The notes: generated from the sequence alone by a model not told the origin. Shown: positions 13,070 to 19,961, counted from the stretch's first letter. The stretch is 20,581 nt of DNA from JAWLGW01 sp964569055 (GCA_964569055.1 CAZMSZ010000101.1:1-20581), one strand, 5' to 3'. A program made the numbers and translations.

Positions 13070-14250
13070 GCGCCCTCCGGCGCGCTCAGCACCAGCGCCG
13101 TGTTGGCGCCGCCGAACCCGAACGAGTTGCTGAGGCAGGCCCGCGGCGCGCCGGGGCGGCTCTCGGCCAGCGGCACCAGCGCGCACTCGGGGTCGGGCGC
13201 GGTGAATCCGGGCGTGCCCGGGAGGAAGCCGCGCTCGAGGGCGAGCACGCACACCGCCGCCTCGATCGCGCCCGCCGCGCCGAGGGTGTGGCCGAACGCC
13301 CGCTTGGTGGAGGAGACCGGCGGGAGGGCGTCCCCGAACAGGCGTCGCAGCGCGCGCCCCTCGGCGCGGTCGTTGTCGGGGGTGCCGGTGCCGTGCGCGT
13401 TGACGTAGTCGATCGCGCCCGGCGCGAGCCCGGCCGCGGCGAGCGCCGCGCGCATGGCTGCCTCGGCCCCGCGCCCCTCGGGCTCGGGCCGGGTGGGGTG
13501 GTAGGCGTCGCAGGTGCTGCCGGCGCCCGCCAACAGGGCGAGCGGCCGCGCGCCGCGGGCGCGGGCCCGCTCGAGCGGCTCGAGCACCAGGAACGCCGCG
13601 CCCTCGCCCAGGCTCATGCCCCCGCGGCTCGCGTCGAACGGCCTGCAGCCGGCCGGGTCGACCGCCAGGAGCGAGGCGAACCCGTTCAGCGTCAGCCGAC
13701 AGAGCGCGTCGACGCCGCCCGCCACCACCACGTCGGCCAGGCCGGCCGCGAGGAGGTCGGCGCCGTCGGCGAGCGCCTGCGCCCCCGAGGCGCAGGCGTT
13801 GGCGATCGTGAGCGCCGGGCCTCGCAGGCCGAACGCCGCGGCCAGCGCCGCGGTGATGGCGCCGGTCTCGTGGCCGGCCCACACCTCGGGCCACACGTCG
13901 GGCGACACGGCGCGCTCCTCGCGCGCGAGCGCGGCGAGCGCGCGCTCGGTCTCGGGCATGCCTCCCACCGTGCAGCCGACCGCCAGGCCGACCCGCAGCG
14001 CTCCGAGCGCGTCGGCCGCGAGGCCGGCGCTCGCCAGCGCGTCGGCGAGCGCGGGGCGCGCCAGCGCCACCGTGCGCGGGGCCTCCTCCACCCCGCGCAC
14101 CTCGGCCACGGGGAGGTGACCGCAGCGGGGCGATCCGAAGCGCGTGAGCGGGCCCAGCCCGTCGCGCCCGGCGCGCAGCGCCGCCTCGGTGGCGTCGGCG
14201 CCGCGCCCGGCCGCGGTGAGCAGCCCGAGCCCGGTGATCGCGACCGTCAC
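13066..14250 (-). CDS. Beta-ketoacyl-ACP synthase (FabF-like), second active ketosynthase
   Basis: 394 residues from GTG 14250 (GTGA overlap). A complete KAS II-type condensing enzyme: nucleophile Cys153 in NACASGAQA, His286 in NAHGTGTPDND, Lys316 and His321 in STKRAFGHTLGAAG, GEGAAFLVLEP (215-225) and the C-terminal SNSFGFGGANTALVL (374-388). It elongates an acyl-ACP with malonyl-ACP by decarboxylative Claisen condensation in the cytosol. It is slightly shorter than typical FabF (about 410). Immediate neighbours on both sides are degenerate ketosynthase-like proteins; the downstream one is the likely partner because of the start/stop overlap and the alpha-then-beta gene order repeated in this operon. 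Confidence 0.93.
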   Translation of the reverse strand: MTVAITGLGLLTAAGRGADATEAALRAGRDGLGPLTRFGSPRCGHLPVAEVRGVEEAPRTVALARPALADALASAGLAADALGALRVGLAVGCTVGGMPETERALAALAREERAVSPDVWPEVWAGHETGAITAALAAAFGLRGPALTIANACASGAQALADGADLLAAGLADVVVAGGVDALCRLTLNGFASLLAVDPAGCRPFDASRGGMSLGEGAAFLVLEPLERARARGARPLALLAGAGSTCDAYHPTRPEPEGRGAEAAMRAALAAAGLAPGAIDYVNAHGTGTPDNDRAEGRALRRLFGDALPPVSSTKRAFGHTLGAAGAIEAAVCVLALERGFLPGTPGFTAPDPECALVPLAESRPGAPRACLSNSFGFGGANTALVLSAPEGA

Positions 14251-14960
14251 GCGGCCGCCCTCCACAGCGCGTCCGCCAGCGCGGCCGCGGGGCGCGGCGC
14301 GTCCCACAGCGCGCTCGGCGTGGGCAGCGCCGGGGCGGCCTCGCCGCTCCCCGCGGGCGCGAGCAGCAGCGCCGCGAGCGCGGGGGACGCGGGCTCGCCG
14401 CTGCGCGCCAGGGCCGGCGCGGGGAGCGCGTCGCCGAGCACGACCACGGCGGCGGCCGCCTCCCCTGCGGCCAGCCACAGCGCCGCTTCGCGCAGCGCCT
14501 CGCCCTCGCCGCCGGGGGCGGTGACCAGGGCCAGGGTCGGGCCGCGCAGCCCGTGGCGGAGCGCCAGCTCGCCCAGGCAGGTGCTCGGGAGCGTGTAGGG
14601 GAACACCGCGGGGGAGGGGTCGCTCGCGAGGCTGTCCGCGAACGCCAGGTCCGCCGCCAGGCAGCCGAACGCAGTCCCGAGCAGGAGCGCGGTCTCGGCG
14701 CGCAGCGCGGGCGCGAGCGCCGCGGCGCCCGCCGCCTCGAGCGCCAGGCTGGCGCGCTGCGCGAGCGGGTCGAGCCGGCGGAAGGTGGGGAACGCTCGGG
14801 TGGGGAAGCAGGCGCTCCAGCGCAGCCGCGCGCCGTCGAGGTCGCCCAGCGCGCTCGCCGGCACGAGCGAGCGCGCGCCGTCCGGACCGACGCCCACCAA
14901 CCCGCGCTCGTCGAGCGCGCCCGCGCCGATCACCGCGGCGGCGACTCGCTCGGCGCTCAC
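14247..14960 (-). CDS. Degenerate beta-ketoacyl synthase-like protein 1 (N-terminal half, Cys to Pro)
   Basis: 237 residues from GTG 14960 (GTGA overlaps at both ends). It resembles the N-terminal half of a condensing enzyme (ketoacyl-synt_2 type). TALLLGTAFGCLAADLAF (90-107) matches the KS strand-helix before the active site, and PTLALVTAPGGEGEALREAA (141-160) aligns without gaps with PALTIANACASGAQALADGA of the active ketosynthase. Pro149 occupies the nucleophile position. The catalytic His residues and the C-terminal half are missing; the tail from about 180 is Ala/Pro-rich. Inactive as a condensing enzyme by sequence. It probably partners the ketosynthase encoded just upstream as a chain-length-factor-like or scaffold subunit. 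Confidence 0.78.
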   Translation of the reverse strand: MSAERVAAAVIGAGALDERGLVGVGPDGARSLVPASALGDLDGARLRWSACFPTRAFPTFRRLDPLAQRASLALEAAGAAALAPALRAETALLLGTAFGCLAADLAFADSLASDPSPAVFPYTLPSTCLGELALRHGLRGPTLALVTAPGGEGEALREAALWLAAGEAAAAVVVLGDALPAPALARSGEPASPALAALLLAPAGSGEAAPALPTPSALWDAPRPAAALADALWRAAA

Positions 14961-16096
14961 GCCGCGGCTCCCCGCCGCTCGAACACCAGCGCCGCGTCGA
15001 TCCCGGCGAACCCGGCCGCCACCTTGAGCGCGGCGCGCGCGCGCGGGAGCGGGGTGGGCGCGCGCGGCAACGTCAGCGCCGGGTCGACGTCGGACTCCTG
15101 CAGGCCCACGTTGGCGGGGGCCACCCCGCGGCGCAGCGCCTCGATCGCGACCAGCGACTCGAGCAGGCCGGCCGCGCCCAGGGTGTGTCCGGTCTGGGCC
15201 TTGGTCCCCGAGGCGGGCGGCGTGGCGCCGCCGAACAGCCCGGCCAGCGCGAGCGCCTCGCTGGCGTCGTTGTAGCGGGTCCCGGTGCCGTGGAGGTGCA
15301 CGTAGTCCACGTCGGCCGGCGCGAGCCCGGCCCGGGCGAGGGCCCGCCTGGCGGCGAGCCGCAGCCCTGCTCCGTCGCGGCTGGGGCCGGTGATGTGGTT
15401 GGCGTCGTTGCTCTCGCCCCAGCCGACGAGCGCGACGGGATCGGCCCCGTCGGGCCGCTCGCGGCCGAGGAGCAGGGCGGCCGCGCCCTCGCCCAGCGTC
15501 AGCCCGCGCCGCGCGGCGTCGAACGGGCGGCAGGGCTCGGGGTCGAGGGCCAACAGCGAGGCGAAGCCGCGCAGCACGAACGGGGTCAGCCCGTCGACGC
15601 CGACCACCAGGACCCGCTCCACGCGCTCGCGCGCCAGCCAGCGCGCCGCCAGCGCGAGGGCCGACAGCCCCGAGGCGCAGGCGCACGAGACGGTCGCCAG
15701 CGGGGCCGCGTCGACCGCGAGCTCCGCGCGCAGGCGCGTCGCCAGGCGCCAGGGGTTTCCCAGGCCCTCCGCCTGCGGATCGAGGGGGTCGATCCCCGCC
15801 AGGTCGCCCTTGGCGGTGGCGACGATCAGGCCGAGCCCCGCGCGCGGCGCGTCCCCCAGCGCCTCGCTCGCGGCGAGCCGGCCGAGCGCGAGCGGGAGCG
15901 AGCGCGCGGGCTCCCACACCTCGCGCGGGACCTCGCCCGCGGGCGGCGCCTCGGGCGGCAGCCCCGCGACCTCGGCGAGCCGCTCGCGCGGCCGCAGGCC
16001 GCTGCGTCCGGCGAACACCCCCTCGCGGAGCGCGGCCGCGCCGAGCCCGAGCGCGCACACCGCGCCCTCGCCCAGGACCCAGGCCGGCGCGCTCAC
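14957..16096 (-). CDS. Beta-ketoacyl synthase (FabF/KAS-like), first active ketosynthase
   Basis: 379 residues from GTG 16096 (GTGA overlap). The catalytic triad of condensing enzymes is present: Cys140 in VSCACASG, His269 in HLHGTGTRYNDASE, and Lys299/His304 in GTKAQTGHTLGAAG; GEGAAALLLG (202-211) is the usual glycine-rich strand. It is shorter than ordinary FabF, and the C-terminus (KVAAGFAGIDAALVFERR) replaces the usual SFGFGGHN loop with GFAGIDAALVF, a form seen in divergent ketosynthases of polyene-type clusters. It probably catalyses a distinct elongation step or chain-length range from the second ketosynthase. The gene downstream encodes a Cys-to-Pro paralogue, its likely partner. Confidence 0.9.
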   Translation of the reverse strand: MSAPAWVLGEGAVCALGLGAAALREGVFAGRSGLRPRERLAEVAGLPPEAPPAGEVPREVWEPARSLPLALGRLAASEALGDAPRAGLGLIVATAKGDLAGIDPLDPQAEGLGNPWRLATRLRAELAVDAAPLATVSCACASGLSALALAARWLARERVERVLVVGVDGLTPFVLRGFASLLALDPEPCRPFDAARRGLTLGEGAAALLLGRERPDGADPVALVGWGESNDANHITGPSRDGAGLRLAARRALARAGLAPADVDYVHLHGTGTRYNDASEALALAGLFGGATPPASGTKAQTGHTLGAAGLLESLVAIEALRRGVAPANVGLQESDVDPALTLPRAPTPLPRARAALKVAAGFAGIDAALVFERRGAAA

Positions 16097-16566
16097 GCCT
16101 CGCCTCCGGCGAGCCGGTCGGCGTGCGCGGCGAGGAACGCCTCGTAGAACTCGGGGCGCTTGAGCACCAGCACCCCGTCGAGGTCGGTGAACGCCTGCAC
16201 CGTGCGCCCGACCGCCAGGCGCCGCCCGTCGTCCCCGGCGACCTCGTACGTGAACGTCAGGCGCGCGGCCGGCTCGGGGTGGAGGCGGGTGGTGACGGTG
16301 AGCAGCTCGTCGTGGCGCGCCGGCGCGTAGTAGTCGAGCGCGACGTGGACCAGCGGGACCACGAACCCCTGCGCGCGGATGTCCTCGTAGCGCAGCCCGA
16401 ACGCCCGCCCGAACGCCTGGCGCCCCTCCTCGAGGTAGGTGACGTAGTGCCCGTGCCAGACGACCTGCAGCGCGTCGACCTCGTGGAAGCGGACCCGGAC
16501 CTGCGCGCGCACCTCGAGGTAGCGGTCCGCGGGCTCGCGCCAGCGCCGGCCGGTGAAGGCGGTCAC
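16093..16566 (-). CDS. 4-hydroxybenzoyl-CoA thioesterase-like (4HBT/YbgC hotdog) acyl thioesterase
   Basis: 157 residues from GTG 16566, overlapping the dehydratase stop as GTGA. The hotdog core begins with VRVRFHEVDALQVVWHGHYVTYLEEGRQAF (about 24-53), matching the YbgC/4HBT pattern in which an Asp (Asp31) before a W/Y-H-x-x-Y segment is the catalytic acid. PLVHVALDYYAPARHDELLTV follows as the usual central strand region. The length is typical. It would hydrolyse or offload an acyl thioester, from ACP or CoA, made by this operon's ketosynthases. Such thioesterases are regular members of aryl-polyene and flexirubin-type clusters. Confidence 0.88.
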   Translation of the reverse strand: MTAFTGRRWREPADRYLEVRAQVRVRFHEVDALQVVWHGHYVTYLEEGRQAFGRAFGLRYEDIRAQGFVVPLVHVALDYYAPARHDELLTVTTRLHPEPAARLTFTYEVAGDDGRRLAVGRTVQAFTDLDGVLVLKRPEFYEAFLAAHADRLAGGEA

Positions 16567-16952
16567 GCCGCGGCCTCGGGCGCGAAGAAGAAGGAGAGCT
16601 CGCCGCGCGCCACGAGCTCCTCGCCCACCCAGGCCTCGCCGATCACGAACGCCCGCGGCGGGAGCACCCGCCCGAGCGACACCACGTAGCGCACGCGCTC
16701 GCCCACGCGCGGCGAACGGCGCAGCTCCAGCTCGTGGAGCCCGGTCAACACGGCCGCGCCCGCGCCGCCGCGCAGCGCGGCGGCGGTCTGGGCGAGGCCC
16801 TCGATCAGGCCTCCTTCCCAGAGCGCGCCGGCCGGCGCGTGCGCGCCCTCGCGGACCCGGCCTTCGGCCTCGGCGCGCTCCGGCGCGACCGAGAGGAAGC
16901 GGTCCAGGCAGAGGATCGGCGCGCGATGCGGGACCAGCGCCGTGGGGTTCAA
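16563..16952 (-). CDS. Hotdog 3-hydroxyacyl-ACP dehydratase-like protein (FabZ/ApeP-like)
   Basis: 129 residues from TTG 16952; the TTGA overlaps the stop of the ACP gene, deciding this unusual start. VPHRAPILCLDRFL (7-20) is the typical FabZ/FabA-like N-terminal block, with His9 in the place of the family's PHR/PHxxP element. LWEGGLIEGLAQTAAALRG (44-62) corresponds to the helix carrying the catalytic acid (Glu46 or Glu51). It would dehydrate 3-hydroxyacyl-ACP to the trans-2-enoyl form, as needed for polyene chains. The sequence resembles the small dehydratases of aryl-polyene clusters more than housekeeping FabZ. No ketoreductase is encoded in the operon, so the 3-hydroxy substrate would have to come from a FabG encoded elsewhere. 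Confidence 0.8.
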   Translation of the reverse strand: MNPTALVPHRAPILCLDRFLSVAPERAEAEGRVREGAHAPAGALWEGGLIEGLAQTAAALRGGAGAAVLTGLHELELRRSPRVGERVRYVVSLGRVLPPRAFVIGEAWVGEELVARGELSFFFAPEAAA

Positions 16953-17224
16953 GCCAGAGCCTGGCCGCCTTGGCCGAGCTGCCGTCGCACCTGCGCGTAG
17001 ATATCGCCCAGCGTGCGGATCTGCCGCGCCTCCGCCTCGGGGATCCGCGTCTGGAACGCCTTCTCGAGGGCGACGACCAGGTCCACGCCGTCGAGGCTGT
17101 CGAGGCCGAGGTCCTCGCCCAGGCGAGCCTCGGGAATCAGCTTGCCCTCGTCGACCTCGAACTCCTCGACGAGGATCTCGCGTACCTTGCGGGTCACCTG
17201 CTCGGTATCCGGGGATCCGCCCAC
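16949..17224 (-). CDS. Acyl carrier protein, first gene of the operon
   Basis: 91 residues from GTG 17224, with AGGAGG (17230-17235) 5 bp upstream. It is a standard acidic four-helix ACP. The phosphopantetheine attachment site is Ser43 in LGEDLGLDSLDGVDLVVALE (the DSL motif), with the second-helix pattern conserved. The first residues and the Gly/Gln-rich tail are extra. It carries the growing acyl chain between the ketosynthases, dehydratase and thioesterase that follow. The stop overlaps the TTG of the dehydratase gene. The promoter is probably just upstream. Confidence 0.95.
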   Translation of the reverse strand: MGGSPDTEQVTRKVREILVEEFEVDEGKLIPEARLGEDLGLDSLDGVDLVVALEKAFQTRIPEAEARQIRTLGDIYAQVRRQLGQGGQALA

Positions 17225-17514
17225 ACGCGCCTCCTGGTCGGGTGGATTCTAGACGGGCCGCTCCGGAATTGAACGGGCAGGGTCAATGGCTATTCAGCCC
17301 TGGGGGGTGGGCCCGTCGCCCCTGCCCTTGCCCTTGCCCTTGCCTGTCTGGCCGGAGGCTCTGCGGGTCCGTCGGCTGAGGCCGGGCAGGGGCAAGGCTC
17401 ACGACTCCACACCTCATTGCCCAAGCGGCGCACGGGCACGGGCGCGGGCACGGTCACGGAGAGCACGAGATCTGTGGAATCGTCAGGCGGCCAAGGGCAA
17501 GGACGTGAGAGCGA
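17225..17514. repeat. Intergenic region with two hexanucleotide arrays and a long-range inverted repeat
   Basis: 290 bp with no supported gene. Four tandem hexamers of TTGCCC type lie at 17322-17345, and five imperfect CACGGG-type hexamers lie at 17431-17460. GCCCCTGCCC (17318-17327) and GGGCAGGGGC (17384-17393) are exact reverse complements 56 bp apart and could form a stem that includes the first array. A terminator for the C45-hydrolase gene would be expected here, but no stem followed by a T-run is visible. Confidence 0.6.
17246..17273 (-). promoter_or_regulatory. Sigma-70-like promoter of the ACP/ketosynthase operon
   Basis: On the minus strand TTCAAT (17273-17268), a 16-bp spacer and TAGAAT (17251-17246) are followed by AGGAGG and the GTG start. 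TAGAAT is a 5/6 match to TATAAT, rare in DNA of this composition. TTCAAT matches TTGACA at only 3 of 6 positions. The predicted leader is about 16 nt. This would drive all eight genes. Confidence 0.5.
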
Positions 17515-19197
17515 TCAATCGCTACCCAGTCGCGTGAGGGCCGCCTCGGCCTCGGCCCGGTCGGGGCCGAAGGGCGGAGGGACCGCGAGCGCCTCGGCGT
17601 ACCGCCTCCGGGCGGCCGCGGACTGGCCGGTGGCCTCGAGCCCGCGCCCGAGCAGCAGCAGGGCCTGGGGGTCGCCCGGGTTGAGCTCGAGCGCCCGCTC
17701 GAGGTCGGCGAGGTGCTCGGCGGGCGCCTCGGCGGCGGCCTGGATCAGCCCGCGGGCCTCGGCCACGCGCGTCAACGCGTCGGTCTCCAGGAGCGGGTCC
17801 GCAGGGATCACCGGGGTCGCCGGCTCGCCGAAGGCCTCGATCGAGTAGGGGTCGAAGGCCCCCAGGCCGTGGGGGCCGCGCGAGACCCACAGCACGCCCG
17901 CGGTCACGTCGGCCACCACCGCGTGCGTGGCGATCAGGGCATCGATCGCGCCGCGATGCCCGAGCGGCAGCGGCGCGTCGCCCAGACCGCGTCGGTCGCG
18001 GAGCACGGCCACCGCGGCGACCGGGTCGAGCTCCCCCGAGCGGGCGCGGACCAGCTCCTCGACCCGCGCCCGCCGCGCCGTGGTGGTGCCCACCGCCATG
18101 TGGGCGCGGTTGCCGGGGTCGTCCTTCAGCTCGGGGGTCTCGAGCTGGTTCGCCTGGAACAGCGCGCCGCCCTCGAGCGGGCGCACCGCCGTCCGCGCCG
18201 GGGTCTTCTCGACCACGACCGCCTCGCCGGTCTCGCCGTCGGCGATCAGGTAGGTGTCGGTCACGAACACCCGCGCGGCGGTCACGATCGCGATCGCCTC
18301 GGCGAGGTCGTCCGCCTGCTGCAGCACCTTTCGCACGACGAGCGACACGGGCGTGCCGATCCGGGCCCGGTCCGACGAGTGCGCCCCGTTGAGCGAGCAG
18401 TAGATCCGCTGGTCGTTGAGCCCCGTGACGGCGCCCGCCATGCCGGGCCACACGACCGAGAGGAAGGCGTGGCCGCGCTCGGGGCGGACCAGCGCGATCA
18501 CCTTGTTGCGGTCGAAGTGGCGGCCGGCCTCGAAGTCGAACGCGCGGCCCACCAGCAGGTGCCCGTCGCGGGTGTGCGGGGCGGCGGCGGCGAAGGCGGT
18601 GCAGGCCACGACCGGCTTATCCCACACCCAGTGGGCGATGTCGTGGGCCGCGTGGTAGTTGAGGATCCGGTGGTAGCGCGAGCCGAACGCGGCGTACGGG
18701 TCGGGCCCGACCCGGGCGCGCGCCAGCCCCAGCACCTCGAGCTGCACCTCGGGGGCCACGAAGCTGGGCAGGCTGCGGTTGTTGATCAGCACCGCGGTGG
18801 CGAGGGCCCAGCGCGCGAGGGTGGAGGGGACCAAGCGCTCGACGGTCTCCATCAGCGAGCGCTCTTGCTCCTCGAGGAAGGCGCGCGTGAGGGTGGCGTT
18901 GGCGTAGCCCCGGGTGAACGGGTCGCCCTCGAGGTACAGCAGCGAGCGGCCGGGGCGCTCCTGGAACCAGCTCGCGCCGAGGTGCACGCGGCCCGTCGCC
19001 GGGTCGGCGCGCGGGGTCTCCGCCAGGATCGCGGGCTCGCCCTCGAGCGGCGGCGGCGTCGCGAAGCAGGTCTCGAGCCACAGCCGGAACGCGCCCGCCC
19101 CGATCACCAGCAGGGCGAGCGCGATCGCGGCGGCGCGGCGGAGCCGGCGCCGACGCGGCGGGACGAGGTCGACGGGCGGCGGCGGGGGGGCGTCCAC
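17515..19197 (-). CDS. C45-family autoproteolytic acyltransferase/hydrolase with N-terminal membrane anchor and C-terminal TPR-like region
   Basis: 560 residues from GTG 19197. A basic Pro/Arg-rich start is followed by one membrane segment (about 21-41), so the enzyme is probably tethered and faces outward. The Ntn-hydrolase core begins at VVACTAFAAAA: Cys199 is the expected nucleophile exposed by self-cleavage, followed by RDGHLLVGRAFDFE (210-223), the most conserved C45 block, and later NDQRIYCSLNGAH. The family includes acyl-CoA:6-aminopenicillanate acyltransferase and many amidases of unknown substrate; here an amide or acyl-amino substrate is likely but unknown. The last 70 residues contain a TPR-like pair (LERALELNPGDPQALLLLG). 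The start has no Shine-Dalgarno sequence and sits just after a GC-rich hairpin. It lies 32 bp downstream of the zinc-finger gene and may be co-transcribed with it. Confidence 0.85.
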   Translation of the reverse strand: MDAPPPPPVDLVPPRRRRLRRAAAIALALLVIGAGAFRLWLETCFATPPPLEGEPAILAETPRADPATGRVHLGASWFQERPGRSLLYLEGDPFTRGYANATLTRAFLEEQERSLMETVERLVPSTLARWALATAVLINNRSLPSFVAPEVQLEVLGLARARVGPDPYAAFGSRYHRILNYHAAHDIAHWVWDKPVVACTAFAAAAPHTRDGHLLVGRAFDFEAGRHFDRNKVIALVRPERGHAFLSVVWPGMAGAVTGLNDQRIYCSLNGAHSSDRARIGTPVSLVVRKVLQQADDLAEAIAIVTAARVFVTDTYLIADGETGEAVVVEKTPARTAVRPLEGGALFQANQLETPELKDDPGNRAHMAVGTTTARRARVEELVRARSGELDPVAAVAVLRDRRGLGDAPLPLGHRGAIDALIATHAVVADVTAGVLWVSRGPHGLGAFDPYSIEAFGEPATPVIPADPLLETDALTRVAEARGLIQAAAEAPAEHLADLERALELNPGDPQALLLLGRGLEATGQSAAARRRYAEALAVPPPFGPDRAEAEAALTRLGSD

Positions 19198-19220
19198 GGG
19201 GCCCGATCTTCGGGGCCCGA
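19198..19220 (-). promoter_or_regulatory. GC-rich direct repeat/hairpin immediately before the C45 hydrolase start
   Basis: GGGGCCCGA occurs at 19198-19206 and 19212-19220. Because GGGCCC is self-complementary, the two copies can also fold as a strong stem with a one-base bulge and a very short loop. It sits between the zinc-finger gene stop and the GTG of the hydrolase, where a ribosome-binding site would be expected. It could terminate or attenuate read-through or limit translation. Confidence 0.35.
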
Positions 19221-19229
19221 CGCCGCTCG

Positions 19230-19730
19230 TCAAGCGGCGCTCACCTCGTCGCGGACCAGCTCGTGCGCGAGCGCGGTCGGGTCGCCCGGGTGCAGCTCGC
19301 GTGTCAGCGCCGGCTGGCTCTCCGTCAGCACGGCCCGCAGCGAGACCAGGCCGCGCTGCGTGCGGTGCAGCGTGATCCGACCGTGGCGCTCGAGGGCCTT
19401 GGCGTAGCTCTGGATCAAGCCCGCCTCGAGCTGCAGGTCGCGGCACAGGCGCTCCACCGTCCGGTCCCCGTAGAGCCAGAGCTGGAGCAGCAGCTCCTTG
19501 GCGGTGAGCCCGTCGGGGTCGACCGCGCGCGGGCCGCGCCGCGCGACGCGTTCTTGCTCGTCGTGCTGGGCGCGCAGCGTCTCCTGGAGCGTCCGCACGT
19601 ACGGGTGCAGCTCGACGTGCTCGGGACAAAACGGCTTGCCGTCCCGCGTCCGCTCGGCGCAACCCTCTGCCGCGCAGCGCACCGTCTCGCGGCAGTCGAT
19701 CGGACCTACGCGGTTCAGGGTGCGGACCAT
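19230..19730 (-). CDS. Small zinc-finger protein with winged-helix-like C-terminal half, putative regulator
   Basis: 166 residues from ATG 19730, with GAGGAG (19738-19743) 7 bp upstream; the frame is open further upstream but this start has the ribosome-binding site. Residues 13-38 contain Cys13, Cys19, Cys24, Cys35 and His38 (RCAAEGCAERTRDGKPFCPEH), a probable treble-clef or zinc-ribbon site. Residues 46-66 are a charged helix. Residues 74-135 (LTAKELLLQLWLYGDRTVERL, then LIQSYAKALERHGRITL and GLVSLRAVL) have the rhythm of a winged helix-turn-helix. Family not recognised with certainty; a DNA-binding regulator is the simplest reading. It is divergent from the HPF-cold-shock gene across a 231-bp gap and followed by the C45 hydrolase, either of which it could control. 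Confidence 0.75.
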   Translation of the reverse strand: MVRTLNRVGPIDCRETVRCAAEGCAERTRDGKPFCPEHVELHPYVRTLQETLRAQHDEQERVARRGPRAVDPDGLTAKELLLQLWLYGDRTVERLCRDLQLEAGLIQSYAKALERHGRITLHRTQRGLVSLRAVLTESQPALTRELHPGDPTALAHELVRDEVSAA

Positions 19731-19919
19731 GTGTTGACTCCTCGCTCTTCCGACCTGGGGCTCCCCACGAACGCCCAGGGGTGGGTAGGAATTCCCGCTT
19801 CGTGAGCGGCCCCCGACCTGTCTGGTGAGACGGCGCAGGCGGCCTTGGTTTCGCTGGACCCGAGGTGCACCCCCGGCCGATTCGGCGCTCGTTCGGGCCA
19901 CGGGGGCTCGAACCGGTTG

Positions 19920-19936
19920 CTGGCACGAGAGTTGCC
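19920..19936 (+). promoter_or_regulatory. Sigma-54 (-24/-12) promoter for hpf
   Basis: CTGGCACGAGAGTTGCC matches the consensus YTGGCACGrNNNTTGCW at every position except the last. The invariant GG (19922-19923) and GC (19934-19935) are separated by the required 10 bp. Transcription would start near 19947, just ahead of AGGAGG at 19951-19956 and the ATG at 19962. Position and orientation fit a real promoter. Confidence 0.75.
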
Positions 19937-19950
19937 GGAAGCATCGGCGC

Positions 19951-19956
19951 AGGAGG
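19951..19956 (+). promoter_or_regulatory. Strong Shine-Dalgarno AGGAGG of hpf
   Basis: AGGAGG lies 5 bp before ATG 19962 and fixes the start. It is one of the few full-consensus ribosome-binding sites in the window and suggests high expression when the gene is transcribed. Confidence 0.8.
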
Positions 19957-19961
19957 TGCCC

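Larger units (their letters stand above)
19731..19961. other. Divergent regulatory gap between zinc-finger gene and hpf
   Basis: 231 bp with no supported gene. It holds a ribosome-binding site for each flanking gene, the sigma-54-type promoter for hpf, and the palindrome GGAATTCC (19788-19795) 57 bp upstream of the zinc-finger gene start. The segment 19796-19919 could hold upstream activator sites for the sigma-54 promoter, but no clear repeat pair was found in it. Confidence 0.5.

Noticed and set aside
17322..17460. Possible CRISPR array
   Set aside because: The repeats are contiguous hexamers with no spacers, and no cas gene is present.
17286..17537. Short plus-strand open frames across the hexamer arrays
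   Set aside because: Their translation is repeat-derived low complexity, with no ribosome-binding site and overlap of the C45 gene end.
17713..19407. 564-residue plus-strand open frame
   Set aside because: Antisense to the C45 hydrolase, whose Cys-nucleophile and family blocks are clear.
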